In this document: in pieces, positions 27,099 through 37,408 of the stretch
Numbering within the stretch: position 1 is the first letter of the stretch
Layout of the letters: every line of letters starts with the position of its first letter
NCBI GenBank assembly: GCA_013816845.1
Contig: JACDDU010000006.1
Span: forward strand, 62,001-126,000
DNA from: Gammaproteobacteria bacterium
Lineage (GTDB): Bacteria > Pseudomonadota > Gammaproteobacteria > DSM-16500
Direction: 5' to 3'
Length of the DNA stretch: 64,000 nucleotides
Program-made: the position numbers and the translations under genes
The notes under the pieces: model-generated
The model's database searches: none
Seen by the model: the letters and a program-made list of their open reading frames with translations, nothing else
Told to the model about the DNA's origin: nothing

Positions 27099-27938
27099 CT
27101 ATCTTATATTGAGGACTTGCGACGGTAATGCGATGGGGATATTAGCGTCATTAATGTTTTTTAATAATTTAGCAAATTTTTCAAAAGTGATGGCATCATC
27201 ATCCTTTGAATGATCAATCCGATGGAAAACGAGGATGAGCCAACCTTTTTGTAACGACGCGCTCTCTAATAAATTTTTTATTTCCAAGTCTGTCGTTTGA
27301 TTGGTGATGGCGAATGAGTAAAGATTATAAGCATCACTGACAGGAATAGGATTAATTTGCTCTGCTGCCCGCCGGTAAGATTTGTATACTTTTTTACTGT
27401 ATTCCCACGCTAAGGGAACTAATACTGGTTTTAAATCACAAGGCATTACAAAATGATCTGCGCGCAAGCCTTTTTTGACTAAAGTGTCTTGTGAACCTTT
27501 TATCTCGGAGATCACCACAGTGATATCGTTATATCGATAAGGTTTACAATAATGGTTGGTACCGTGGGAGACCACCTCCCAACCTTTTTGCTGTAAACGT
27601 ATTAATTGATTCCAACTTAGATAACCTGGTTTGCAAATGAATGTTGTAGGAACTGAAATGGCACCGACGATTTGATATTCATCCATCAATTGAAGAACTT
27701 CATGTGAGCCTTGCGAAGCATATGCATCATCAAACCATAAAGTAATCAAAGCGGTTTGTTTCCACGGGAAATTTTTTATCTTCGGTATAGTGGTTGTTAT
27801 GAAGGGCTGAAATTCACAAATGTTTTTATTAAATATAGAAAAAAAATAAGTTTTGAATAAAATAATAATTAGCAATGCGATCAATAAACTCAAAATTAAT
27901 TGTAGAATTTTAATTTTACTAAGCTTATTTCTCGTCAT
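27099..27938 (-). CDS. Polysaccharide deacetylase, PgaB/IcaB-like
   Basis: A 279-residue protein with one N-terminal membrane segment (LILSLLIALLIIILF) and a NodB-type CE4 deacetylase domain. Motif 1 is LWFDDAYAS, with the metal-binding and catalytic Asp pair, and motif 2 is SHGTNH, supplying two His ligands; FMPC-type and LVFHRI regions follow. CE4 enzymes at this position partly deacetylate poly-beta-1,6-GlcNAc so it can be exported and retained. It lies 12 bases downstream of the PgaA-like gene, in one operon. The C-terminal glycoside hydrolase half of E. coli PgaB is missing, so it is closer in size to IcaB. Confidence 0.82.
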   Translation of the reverse strand: MTRNKLSKIKILQLILSLLIALLIIILFKTYFFSIFNKNICEFQPFITTTIPKIKNFPWKQTALITLWFDDAYASQGSHEVLQLMDEYQIVGAISVPTTFICKPGYLSWNQLIRLQQKGWEVVSHGTNHYCKPYRYNDITVVISEIKGSQDTLVKKGLRADHFVMPCDLKPVLVPLAWEYSKKVYKSYRRAAEQINPIPVSDAYNLYSFAITNQTTDLEIKNLLESASLQKGWLILVFHRIDHSKDDDAITFEKFAKLLKNINDANIPIALPSQVLNIR

Positions 27939-27950
27939 GTTCTAAAGGAC

Positions 27951-29495
27951 TTAAAGCAGAATATCTAAAGAAACATTTGCATACTGGTATTTATAATCTG
28001 CGGAATTTCTAAAAGATGAAGCTTGTAAGAGATTTTCATAATCTGCACTAAATACAAAATGTTTTGAGATTGGTCCACGTATGCCTAATCCCCATTGTCG
28101 GGTGGGACTTGATGCGGTTGGATCGCCCGGATTTTGGGTTATATATTGTCTTCCGATGGCGATATTAAGAAAGTATTTCCAAGTGACCCATAAATTACGG
28201 GCGAGGGTCAAACCTGCTTTACGTTCTACATATTGATTTGGACTAAAATACTCTGGGGCTTGAAATTTGTCGGTGAAACCACGTTGCGTTGCAAAGCCTG
28301 CAAGTCCTAAATCATTAAAGATTTGTACAATACCAGAAATATAATATCCATTTCTAAAGTTGTTATCACTAAAATTTAGACGCGTTACTGAACTATCAAT
28401 CGCAAAATAAGGAATAGGATTTAACCTTAATCCTAAGGAAAATTGGTTATCACTGATTCGTTGATAAAAGGCAGGGAACGTTTCTACAATTTCTCTTAAA
28501 GCTATGGCTTTTACGTTGATATAATCATTAGGGGTAAAATTTAAATTTGCTTCCCAGAGAAGAGGATGCCAATGACTGTATGCTATAGGTTCAAGGTTTA
28601 CGCTTGCGGCGAAATTGCGGGTAGGATTCCAATCCTGTTGGATATAAAATCCTTTTGCAATTAATTTATTACTTTGCGTGTAAACAATATAGTCCGTTCC
28701 TAAATGCGTTTGAAAGGTATAATTCCAATAATGTCGATAATCAAGCGTCGCATGGCGGATAATAAATGATTCTGAATCACTGGAATAGTAAAATGAAGGT
28801 GTTAAATTATTTGGATTGGTGGCAAGCCGCGTCTGCCATAAAACATTTTGTAAATCTCTATCGATCGCTGAATTCGGTTTTATTTTTTGGATGATCGCTG
28901 CATTATTAGTTAAAACATTTTGAGTTATATCATACCAACCAGCGTCCAGAGATGCTTGTGCCGAGGCCACCACTAAGTCTTGAGAATGATATTCGATGCC
29001 ACATGGAATAGTGCGATAAGCGATTCTGGGTTGCTCTAAATAATCTAAAGACTTGACTAATCCAGCCAAAGCCAGTTGATAATCTTCTTGGCTTAAGGGT
29101 TCTTGCAGAATGATTAAGTACGTATTTTTAGCTCTTACGTAATTACTGAGCGCCATATGAGATTTTGCAATACCAAAATGAGCAACGCGTTTTTCTTCAC
29201 TATTCTTGGCTGATTTTAAAGCGAGTTGATAATATTTTAGCGCCATTTCTGTTTGATCAAGGCCTGCATAGCTTTGTGCCACTAATATTTCGGTATCGGC
29301 AGAATTTGTAGTTTTGGCTACAGGAAGGAGAATGGCAAGCGCCTCCTTACTTTTATCGTTATTTAGATATTCTTTTGCGGTTTTAATTTCTTTCGAATAA
29401 GCAGTAATGGAGAGGGGCTTCGAATGAACATTGGAAAGAAGCGTTGATAAAATACTTGTAACAATTAGATGACGAAATGTAATCATACGAACCAT
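27951..29495 (-). CDS. TPR-containing outer-membrane beta-barrel, PgaA-like exporter
   Basis: The 514-residue product has a signal peptide (cleaved after VHS), TPR-like helical repeats from about 30 to 210 (AKEYLNNDKSKEALAILLPV, AQSYAGLDQTEMALKYYQLA), and a C-terminal half of alternating amphipathic strands ending NVSLDILL, typical of an outer-membrane barrel. PgaA has this TPR-plus-barrel plan and exports deacetylated poly-GlcNAc. At 514 residues it is shorter than E. coli PgaA (about 800), mainly in the TPR part. It is the first gene of the leftward operon with the deacetylase and is divergent from the synthase gene. Confidence 0.8.
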   Translation of the reverse strand: MVRMITFRHLIVTSILSTLLSNVHSKPLSITAYSKEIKTAKEYLNNDKSKEALAILLPVAKTTNSADTEILVAQSYAGLDQTEMALKYYQLALKSAKNSEEKRVAHFGIAKSHMALSNYVRAKNTYLIILQEPLSQEDYQLALAGLVKSLDYLEQPRIAYRTIPCGIEYHSQDLVVASAQASLDAGWYDITQNVLTNNAAIIQKIKPNSAIDRDLQNVLWQTRLATNPNNLTPSFYYSSDSESFIIRHATLDYRHYWNYTFQTHLGTDYIVYTQSNKLIAKGFYIQQDWNPTRNFAASVNLEPIAYSHWHPLLWEANLNFTPNDYINVKAIALREIVETFPAFYQRISDNQFSLGLRLNPIPYFAIDSSVTRLNFSDNNFRNGYYISGIVQIFNDLGLAGFATQRGFTDKFQAPEYFSPNQYVERKAGLTLARNLWVTWKYFLNIAIGRQYITQNPGDPTASSPTRQWGLGIRGPISKHFVFSADYENLLQASSFRNSADYKYQYANVSLDILL

Positions 29496-29954
29496 CTTTA
29501 CTTCCCTGTTTGACTTAATTCCTAAAGTCTAAGATTGATCGACTCTACCCTTTGTCTCACCTTACTCCATTCTATTTCTTTTACTGGTAGATACATTAGC
29601 TTATCCCAGAAAGTTTATCACTAAACAAATTAAGGGCTTTAACCGATTTTCAAAGCTAAAGGGGATTTCCGCTTCTGAATAAGCAAGAATGATAATAGGA
29701 GTGTAAGCAATCATGTTTCGTTAATTAACACTATTTATTTTTAATCAGCCCTAAAAAATTCAACGACTTAATTGAAAATATCAAAGTGTTATAAGGAATT
29801 AAAGCCCTCAGGTCCTTGAAAGGCTTCACGAATACTTAAATCATATTTATAAAAAAGTCAAATACTTAAAAGCCACCATTATGCTAAACCGCCTCTATAC
29901 TTAAAGATATGACCAAATTATGATCATACGGTTATGGTAGGAGCAAGTTCATCT
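29496..29954. promoter_or_regulatory. Divergent control region of the exopolysaccharide locus
   Basis: About 460 bases without a gene separate the PgaA-like and PgaC-like genes. CTATACTTAAAG near 29895 could be a -10 element for the rightward operon, but I see no convincing -35 and no clear operator. Confidence 0.4.
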
Positions 29955-31247
29955 ATGTATGTCCCCATAAAAATTAAATTTATAGCATCTTTAGCTTTAG
30001 GAACTGGATGGTTTTTCCTTTCGACCTGGCTTGCGCTGCCTTGGATTCAAGATTTTTCCGAATTAGTCGGGCCCGTGATAGCAGTCGTTGTTATTTTCTT
30101 CCTCGCCTTACTCCCAGGCTTTTTGAATTTTTTTATTCTCGCTGCCTACTTATTAGATCGTCGCCCAAAGCCGAAAGCGGTAAAAGCCTGGCCTGATATC
30201 TCACTTTTAATCGCTGCATTAAATGAAGAAAATTTGATTGAAGACACCATCGATTCAATTATGAAACAAGATTATCAAGGTAATATGGAAATCATTGTGA
30301 TTGATAACGGATCTTCAGATAAAACCTGGGAAATATTAAATCATTTAAAGAATGAAAAACTTGTTTTACTTCAAGAAACCAAACGCGGAAAATCCTACGC
30401 TTTAAACAAGGGCATAGCATTCGCAAAATCAGATTATATCGTTACTGTGGATGCTGATACTTATTTACAGAGAGATGCCCTTACTCAATTGGTACAACGT
30501 CAATTAAATGCGCCTAGTCACACCGCAGCAGTTGCAGGTAGTGTTTATGTTAAAAATTCACGAGAAAGTTTTATGACGCGTTTGCAAGAATGGGATTATT
30601 TCCATGCCATTGCAACTATCAAACGCATACAAAGTCTTTTTCAAGGTACTCTAGTCGCGCAAGGCGCTTTTTCAATTTACAAAAAAAATCTTATTCAAGA
30701 AGTAGGAGGCTGGCCCCATATTATTGGTGAAGATATTGTCTTGACGTGGGCCCTTCTTGAAAAGGGATACCGAATTGATTTTGCGGAAGATGCCATTTCC
30801 TTTACGACAGTCCCTACAACTTATAAAGGTTTTTTTCAACAGAGAAGTCGCTGGGCGCGTGGCATGTTGGAAGCGTTTCGGTATCATCCCAAAGTTTTAA
30901 TTACACCTAAGCTCCCCATTTTTTTTATTTATTGGGATTTATTTTTTCCAGGACTTGATTTAATTTATTTTGTTGCATTCATTCCTGGCGCAATCCTTGC
31001 CTGTTTTGGTTATTATTTCATAGCAGGACCGATGACTTTAGCAGTTTTGCCGATTACTTTACTTCTTCATACCATTTTTTATATCAGACAAAAAAAATTA
31101 TTCAAGAAAAATAATTTGAAAGTACGAAGAAATAAATTTGGCTTTATTATGTTTATTCTTTTTTATTACGCCATGATGGTGCCAGCTTGTTTACATGGTT
31201 ATTCTTCGGAATTGTTAAGGATAACAGGAAAATGGGGTACGAAATAA
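29955..31247 (+). CDS. Processive family 2 glycosyltransferase, PgaC/IcaA-like
   Basis: Two N-terminal membrane helices precede a GT2 domain and C-terminal membrane helices. Visible catalytic motifs are AALNEENLIEDTIDSI, the UDP-binding VIDNGSSDKTWEI, D-x-D in VDADTYL, the base in GEDIVLTWALLEKG, and QQRSRW (QxxRW), the mark of processive synthases such as PgaC, hyaluronan and chitin synthases. Linkage to a deacetylase, a PgaA-like porin and glmM/glmS favours poly-beta-1,6-GlcNAc. GGAG lies before the ATG at 29955; an ATG seven codons earlier (29934) lacks a ribosome site. The stop overlaps the glmM start. No PgaD-like small partner is seen. Confidence 0.85.
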   Translation: MYVPIKIKFIASLALGTGWFFLSTWLALPWIQDFSELVGPVIAVVVIFFLALLPGFLNFFILAAYLLDRRPKPKAVKAWPDISLLIAALNEENLIEDTIDSIMKQDYQGNMEIIVIDNGSSDKTWEILNHLKNEKLVLLQETKRGKSYALNKGIAFAKSDYIVTVDADTYLQRDALTQLVQRQLNAPSHTAAVAGSVYVKNSRESFMTRLQEWDYFHAIATIKRIQSLFQGTLVAQGAFSIYKKNLIQEVGGWPHIIGEDIVLTWALLEKGYRIDFAEDAISFTTVPTTYKGFFQQRSRWARGMLEAFRYHPKVLITPKLPIFFIYWDLFFPGLDLIYFVAFIPGAILACFGYYFIAGPMTLAVLPITLLLHTIFYIRQKKLFKKNNLKVRRNKFGFIMFILFYYAMMVPACLHGYSSELLRITGKWGTK

Positions 31248-32611
31248 TGCTGACTCACAAAAAATATTTCGGTACGGATGGGATACGGGGACCAGTGGGT
31301 GAGCATCCCATTACAGTCGATTTCATCTTGAAGCTTGGTTGGGCAATTGGTAAGAAAATTATAAATGCTAATGGAACCAAAGTTGTTATTGGCAAAGATA
31401 CCCGTATCTCCGGCTATATGATTGAATCTGCCCTGCAAGCTGGACTTTCCTCTGCAGGCGTTGACGTTTTACTTTTAGGTCCGATGCCAGCACCAGGTTT
31501 AGCTTATCTAACTAAAGCATTTCGTGCAGACGCTGGTATTTTAATAAGCGCTTCTCACAACCCCTATTATGATAATGGCATTAAAATTTTCCAGCGGAAT
31601 GGTTTTAAAGTTAACAAAGCTTTTGAAAGTTCAATTGAACAAATGATCGAACTTCCGATTGAAACAGTTTCTTTAAGTAAGTTGGGTAAAGCATTTCGTA
31701 TTGAAGATGCTGCCGGACGTTATATTGAATTTTGTAAAAGTTCGGTCATGCATCATTTATCTTTACAAAATCTCAAGATCGTTGTCGATTGTGCCCATGG
31801 TGCTACTTACCATATCGCACCGCTTGTGTTTCAAGAATTGGGAGCGAATGTTATTCCTATCAACATTACGCCGGATGGCGTGAATATCAATGAAAAGTGT
31901 GGCCCATTAAATCCTGAAGCCATTCAGAAAGCAGTTATTCATCACCAAGCAGATCTCGGTATATCATTTGATGGTGATGGTGATCGAGTCTTATTAATTG
32001 ATCATAAAGGCGAGATTATTGATGGTGATCAAATCCTTTATGTTATTGCACAAGGTTTAAAATTAGAAAACAGGCTGATAGGTGGAGTAGTTGGCACACA
32101 TATGTCTAACTTAGGCTTGGAGCATGGTCTCTTAAATCTTGATATACCGTTTAAACGTGCTGGGGTGGGCGATCAAAATCTTATTGAAGCGTTACATCAC
32201 AATCAATGGTTGCTAGGCGGAGAGCCTTCTGGGCATATCGTCTACCTTCCTGTCGCAACAACTTCGGATGGCATCATTGCTGCCTTGCAAGCTATACAGA
32301 CACTCATCTTTTCAGGTAATGAGTTACATGATATTAAAAATAAAATGACAAAATTCCCTCAGAAATTGACGGCTATTAATCATCATGGGAACAAAATTGA
32401 TTTAGAACATTCGGTTATAAAAAAATTGATTAAACAACAACAATTAAAATTAGCAGGACGGGGGCGTATTTTAATTCGGCCTTCAGGAACGGAGCCTCTT
32501 ATTCGTGTTATGGTGGAAGGAGAAGATGTAACACTTGTTAAGGAAATTGCAAATGATATTACCGATGCTATTCAAAAAATCGTTAATCGCTTAGAAAAAC
32601 GCAGCGCATAA
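31247..32611 (+). CDS. glmM: Phosphoglucosamine mutase
   Basis: GlmM interconverts glucosamine-6-phosphate and glucosamine-1-phosphate on the way to UDP-GlcNAc. The 454-residue product has the family landmarks in order: KYFGTDGIRGPVG at the start, the phosphoserine loop GILISASHNPYYDNGIK (about residue 100), the metal loop FDGDGDRVL (about 240), GGEPSGHI, and the C-terminal phosphate-binding RPSGTEPLIRVMVEG. The start is the ATG sharing one base with the upstream stop (TAATG), so it is translationally coupled to the polymer synthase gene. Length matches the family (about 445). Confidence 0.95.
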   Translation: MLTHKKYFGTDGIRGPVGEHPITVDFILKLGWAIGKKIINANGTKVVIGKDTRISGYMIESALQAGLSSAGVDVLLLGPMPAPGLAYLTKAFRADAGILISASHNPYYDNGIKIFQRNGFKVNKAFESSIEQMIELPIETVSLSKLGKAFRIEDAAGRYIEFCKSSVMHHLSLQNLKIVVDCAHGATYHIAPLVFQELGANVIPINITPDGVNINEKCGPLNPEAIQKAVIHHQADLGISFDGDGDRVLLIDHKGEIIDGDQILYVIAQGLKLENRLIGGVVGTHMSNLGLEHGLLNLDIPFKRAGVGDQNLIEALHHNQWLLGGEPSGHIVYLPVATTSDGIIAALQAIQTLIFSGNELHDIKNKMTKFPQKLTAINHHGNKIDLEHSVIKKLIKQQQLKLAGRGRILIRPSGTEPLIRVMVEGEDVTLVKEIANDITDAIQKIVNRLEKRSA

Positions 32612-32631
32612 TTGTTGGAGTGAGGTGAAAC

Positions 32632-34461
32632 GTGTGTGGGATATTTGGTGCTATTGCTAAAACAAATGTTGTTACCATTATTACAGCAGGTTTGGAGAAG
32701 TTATCTTATCGAGGTTATGATTCGGCAGGTATTGCGGTTATAGATGATCATCAGCAGTTAAAAAGACGAAGACTTTCAGGTAAGATTGAAAATTTAATTG
32801 AATGTTTAAAGGCTGACCCTCTTTCCGGAGACCTCGCAATTGGGCACACGCGTTGGGCAACCCATGGTGAACCCATCGAGAAAAATGCGCATCCCCATTT
32901 TTCTGAAAATGAAATTGCTATTGTTCATAATGGCATTATCGAAAATTATTTAGTTTTAAAAAATGAATTGTTACAACAAGGATTTATTTTTACCTCTGAT
33001 ACAGATTCAGAATTGATAGCTCATTTCCTTCAAGCTCAATTTAAGTTACATGGCGACATGATTTTATCAATTCGTCGATTGATGGGTAGAATGAAGGGAA
33101 GCTATGCAATCTTAGCTATTCATAAAAAACTTCCGCATCAACTTTATGCTTTTAAAAAGGGAAGTCCTCTCATCATTGGCCACGGTACTAATGAAAATTT
33201 TATTTCTTCAGATATCTTATCCCTCTGCGCCTATACAGACCAGTTTAGTTATCTTAATGATGGTGATATCGCTGAAATAAAAATTAATAAAATCGGAATT
33301 TATGATACTTATGGGAATGAAACTGAGCCTGATAAAGTCAAAGTCGATTGCCAACCGAGCCATTCCACTAAAAATGAGTTTCCTCATTTCATGTTAAAGG
33401 AAATTTATGAGCAGCCTGAAGCTTGTAAAGCAACGATAGATGACTGTAGGATTGCTATTAAACTATTGTCGGATTTAAAAACTAAAAATAATCTCAGTTT
33501 ATTAAAGAGTATCAAACGAATTTGCATCGTGGGATGTGGCACGAGTTATCATGCAGGACTCGTCGCAAAATCTTGGATTGAAAAAATTGTGATGATCCCC
33601 TGTACAGTAGAAGTAGCGAGCGAATTCCGCTATCAACCTACGATTGTTGAGCCACAAACATTATTCATTTCTATATCTCAATCCGGTGAAACAGCAGATA
33701 CCATGGGCGCCTTACGTAAAGCAAAAAAATTAGGTTATTTTCTAACCTTAGCCATTGGTAATGTATTGCAAAGCACAATTATGCGTGAATCTGATTATCA
33801 CCTTTTAACCGCGGCTGGACCTGAGATTAGTGTCGCCTCGACCAAAGCATTTACGACGCAATTAATGGTCTTATTATCACTAACTTTAGAATTAGCAAAA
33901 GCACATCGTCGCATTGATTTATCAGCGCAATTCCACAAAGAATTAGCAAATATTTCTCTCTCCATCAAACAAGTTTTATCCACTGAGAATGATTTAATCA
34001 AGATTGCTCAATATTTATCACAAAAAAACCAAGTCATGTTACTAGGCCGCGGCCAACTTGTGGCCATTGCTTTGGAAGGCGCTTTAAAGATGAAAGAAAT
34101 TTCATATATTCACACCCAGGCTTATCCAGCAGGCGAGCTAAAACACGGATCTATGGCATTGATCGATAAGAATCTACCGGTACTCGTTCTCGCACCGCGT
34201 GATGCAATGGTTGATAAAATGAAATCGAATATCAGTGAAATAACTGCGCGCGGTGGCAATGTTATTGTTATAACTAATAAAAATGATTTGTTCCAGGAAA
34301 GTGAACAAATCAAAGTTATTGTTTTACCGGCATCACATTTTTTATTAACCCCTATTCTATTTACTATCGCTCTCCAATTAATTGCATACCATGTCGCCTT
34401 TTTAAAGGGGACCGATATTGATCAACCTAGAAATCTAGCTAAATCCGTTACTGTGGAATGA
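32632..34461 (+). CDS. glmS: Glutamine--fructose-6-phosphate aminotransferase (isomerizing)
   Basis: GlmS makes glucosamine-6-phosphate from fructose-6-phosphate and glutamine, the first step to UDP-GlcNAc. The GTG start at 32632 gives MCGIFGA, exposing the nucleophile Cys1 after Met removal; GAGGTG lies just upstream. The class II glutaminase domain (GYDSAGIAV, GHTRWATHG, NGIIENY) is followed by two SIS isomerase domains (VGCGTSYHAG, SISQSGETADT, LGRGQ) and the C-terminal ending PRNLAKSVTVE. At 609 residues it is full length. It follows glmM by 20 bases, in one operon with the PgaC-like synthase. No glmS ribozyme or GlmZ-like site was recognised. Confidence 0.97.
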   Translation: MCGIFGAIAKTNVVTIITAGLEKLSYRGYDSAGIAVIDDHQQLKRRRLSGKIENLIECLKADPLSGDLAIGHTRWATHGEPIEKNAHPHFSENEIAIVHNGIIENYLVLKNELLQQGFIFTSDTDSELIAHFLQAQFKLHGDMILSIRRLMGRMKGSYAILAIHKKLPHQLYAFKKGSPLIIGHGTNENFISSDILSLCAYTDQFSYLNDGDIAEIKINKIGIYDTYGNETEPDKVKVDCQPSHSTKNEFPHFMLKEIYEQPEACKATIDDCRIAIKLLSDLKTKNNLSLLKSIKRICIVGCGTSYHAGLVAKSWIEKIVMIPCTVEVASEFRYQPTIVEPQTLFISISQSGETADTMGALRKAKKLGYFLTLAIGNVLQSTIMRESDYHLLTAAGPEISVASTKAFTTQLMVLLSLTLELAKAHRRIDLSAQFHKELANISLSIKQVLSTENDLIKIAQYLSQKNQVMLLGRGQLVAIALEGALKMKEISYIHTQAYPAGELKHGSMALIDKNLPVLVLAPRDAMVDKMKSNISEITARGGNVIVITNKNDLFQESEQIKVIVLPASHFLLTPILFTIALQLIAYHVAFLKGTDIDQPRNLAKSVTVE

Positions 34462-34860
34462 TATAAAGTAAAACGATGAAAATAGTAATCAAGATGGTTT
34501 TAAAAAAAAGTTATTTTATTATTTTAATTTGTTGTGATGCTCCCTCTTAATAAGAAAATGCCTTGAATAATCCCCAGGTTTATATCATTTAGCACAGGAT
34601 ATTTACTATCACATCTTCTGTTTTTCTCAAAATAATCATGTTCATTACGACGTTGTAGATAAGGGGAATTTTTACGAAGATAAATTTCGTTTATTCTAGT
34701 TGGAATGATAGCTCATCATTAATCATTACTTAAAAAATAAGTATAAGTGGAAGGATATCTTCTTTTTCCTTCCACCCTATCGTTGAACCACAGTTTCTCA
34801 ACGTTTAGCGGATGAGGCTTTGCATCGTCAAATAAGCTAAATTCAATTGCTAATCCCTAT
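34462..34860. other. Intergenic region after glmS
   Basis: No gene is seen in these 399 bases. An 8-base inverted repeat (GTGGAAGG at 34747-34754 and CCTTCCAC at 34768-34775) with T-rich loop lies near the right end and could help terminate convergent transcripts. Confidence 0.35.
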
Positions 34861-35703
34861 CTATGGGCTAGGCGATGCATTTATGGTTGGCGTATCATTA
34901 CCCAATTTTAATTCTTTCATCGTCCTATTAAGCAAAGCTTGTGGATCCCAATCGTCAATTTTCAATGATTGATCCATAATATGATCGATTAATTGATTTT
35001 TACAATCACTTAACTTCTCTGGGGTAAATTTTAAATTTAAGTCATAAAATATTTTGATTAAGCACAAGGTCATTACTTCTTGGCGATCGTGCAAGAATCC
35101 GTCAGCTTTTTGCACAAAAGATTTCTTAATATTATCTTCAGCACCAACCGTTCCAAACAAAGTGGGTGATGCTGTTTTCATTCGATTTATTGCTGCACAT
35201 ATGGCTTGCTTAAAATGCTTATCAACAATCTCTTTTGCTGATGCTTCAAATTCTTTTTTCATTAAGGAAAAAGGAGCATTTGAAACATAATTTTGTGCCA
35301 AGAGGGTGTCACTTACTACGCAATTGGCTGCAGAGCTATTTGATGTACTTTGATAATTTGCATAAAAGCCAATGCCCGATGCTAACGACATATTGCAAAG
35401 AAATGCTAAATAAGCAACAGTGAGAATTTCGATTTCATGGGTAGTTAATTTCTCTTGATGATTTGCATAAAAATCTAACTTTTTATCAGAAATTAAAGCA
35501 GCAATGCGGTTTGCATAACGTGCAGTATTTTTATTATTTAATAAAATTAATTCATTTTCTTCTTTAAAAGTTTTATTTTCTTTGTTTTCTAATGTCGATT
35601 TTCGATTAAGTAAGGATAATGCTTCATCCTCAGAGCCACCCTCAGCCAAAGACGATAAAACTAAATTATTATTCGTTGCGTATTTTGAGTTTGGTATACC
35701 CAT
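34861..35703 (-). CDS. Unrecognised protein with one hydrophobic segment
   Basis: I do not recognise the family of this 280-residue protein. It has a polar, Asn/Lys/Glu-rich N-terminal third, one hydrophobic stretch (TVAYLAFLCNMSLASGIGFY, about residues 90-110) that may be a membrane helix, and a helical C-terminal part. There is no signal peptide at the very start. AGGA precedes the ATG. Its composition and neighbourhood resemble orphan secreted effectors of Legionellales, but that is a guess. Confidence 0.55.
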   Translation of the reverse strand: MGIPNSKYATNNNLVLSSLAEGGSEDEALSLLNRKSTLENKENKTFKEENELILLNNKNTARYANRIAALISDKKLDFYANHQEKLTTHEIEILTVAYLAFLCNMSLASGIGFYANYQSTSNSSAANCVVSDTLLAQNYVSNAPFSLMKKEFEASAKEIVDKHFKQAICAAINRMKTASPTLFGTVGAEDNIKKSFVQKADGFLHDRQEVMTLCLIKIFYDLNLKFTPEKLSDCKNQLIDHIMDQSLKIDDWDPQALLNRTMKELKLGNDTPTINASPSP

Positions 35704-35910
35704 GTGTACTTCCTAGTGAGTTGTGTTTATAAATTGATCATAATAAAATATTTCCTGCAAAATTCAACCTATTATACTTTTATAAGAGCGTCAAGTTGCT
35801 TAATTAAAAAAGTGATTGAATGACCTTTACTGGGTAAATTTAAAGCTCAATGACAACTTTTTTAATTTTATTGAGTAGGGGGACACTTTCAGCTATTTTC
35901 CGAGAGCAAT

Positions 35911-37020
35911 TTACTTGGGGTTTGGATACTTCCTGTCGTCCATTTTTTCTTTTACAAAAAGCTCATGTAATTTAGCAATAACTTGTTTAAATGAAATATT
36001 ATTTTCAAAAGTTAATTTAATTTTATCTTCATTTATTTCCACCTTATTTCTTTTAAACAAAGATAAAAGGGGATGAGCTGTATTCAAATGATCTTTGAGT
36101 AATTGAAAAATAGATTGGAAAAATTCTTTACTTTCATTTCTTCGATTAATGATTAATCTTAGCGTGGATGAATCATTTGAATAACTTAATTCTTTGCTGT
36201 CGGAGTTTTGCGTAATAGGGCGTCCGATTTCTAATGATAAACTAAGTTTTGTTTGTGCTTGAATATCAGTAAGTTGTTGTATCGTACTCGCATCTACGTT
36301 TAAATCATTTGGATATATAAAAGGTTCTTTATGATCTGACTCATCGTCAATATTCTGAAAAGGGGAGATGCAGCTTTCAATATAGGTAACATGTGCTCTA
36401 AGGTTAGGAAGAGCAGTGTGAGTTATTAAAAAATCATGCTCAACATTTATATAGCCTAACTTATATCGGTTATCATGATCGCGTCCCATTTTCATGCTAG
36501 TATGAAATAACATTGGAATATCCAATAATTCAGCTAAATGATGATGGTTCAAGCCAGTCACAACCAGATATTTTTCGTCATTTCCTAACCGTTGATTAAG
36601 ATATTTAATGCATGTAGCCATGTACTCATTACGTTGTTCTGTTAAATTCAAATCGTTTTGATCACAAGAGGGATCATCCACACAATAAGCCGTTAAATTT
36701 CGTTTAGCTATTGATTTAAAAAGGAGCCCAAGTAAATAACCTTGTTTATTTTGACTATCCGTGGCATTGGATTTTTCATTTGAGCAAAATGTTATTACTT
36801 TAGAAATAACATCATTCGTTGTATTGATCGCTAGTTTATCAAATGGGGCACTCGGATCCGGTAATTCAATATAAATATGTTTCAAATTGGGCAAGTCTAA
36901 AATAACTTGTGCAACTTACTCGAAGAAAGCGACATCTGCATGGTTGTGTAAGAGGCATATACCCTGATTTGTATTAAGTAAAGTGGCATATTCACTATTA
37001 ATTTTATTTCTTATTTGCAT
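35911..37020 (-). pseudogene. Unrecognised gene interrupted by one in-frame TAA
   Basis: The main open frame reads leftward from a TTG at 36894 without a ribosome site. Upstream in the same frame lies an ATG at 37020 with an excellent GAGGTGA site, 34 sense codons, a TAA at 36916-36918, then continuous coding sequence (VAQVILDLPNLKHIYIELPD). The simplest reading is one gene of 369 residues broken by a single nonsense change, such as CAA to TAA. ERNEYMATCIK-like and YLVVTGLNHHH segments faintly recall the TraB/Tiki-like group. A shortened product from the internal TTG, or readthrough, is possible. Confidence 0.6.
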
Positions 37021-37408
37021 GTATCACCTCGTGTTTCATAACGCGTAACGTGATATTGGGTTAGAAATGATTGCCACATATCACCTGTAAATCTTTACGT
37101 GAAAATTTAAGATCCCGCATTAAATAATTATGAGAAAAATTTGCATAACAAGTGATCAATTTAATTTTAAGTCAATATTTGCTAATAGTTGAATGACCTG
37201 GACTGAAAAGCCTTATCGGGCTAATGATTTTCGGCATCATGCCGAAGAAGAATATGAGATGTCATCTTTTACTTATAAAAAAAGATAAGATGTATAAAGT
37301 TTAATCAAATGTTCATTTAAGTGTGCAATAAAATTGCTAAACATGATTTGTTAGATTATAATCTGCACACATTTTCGGTCCACTTATTATTAAAATAAAG
37401 AGGCTTGT
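37021..37408. other. Intergenic region with a 17-bp palindrome
   Basis: No gene is seen in these 388 bases. TTCGGCATCATGCCGAA (37230-37246) is a perfect palindrome around one central base, of the size expected for a dimeric repressor site. Confidence 0.35.
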
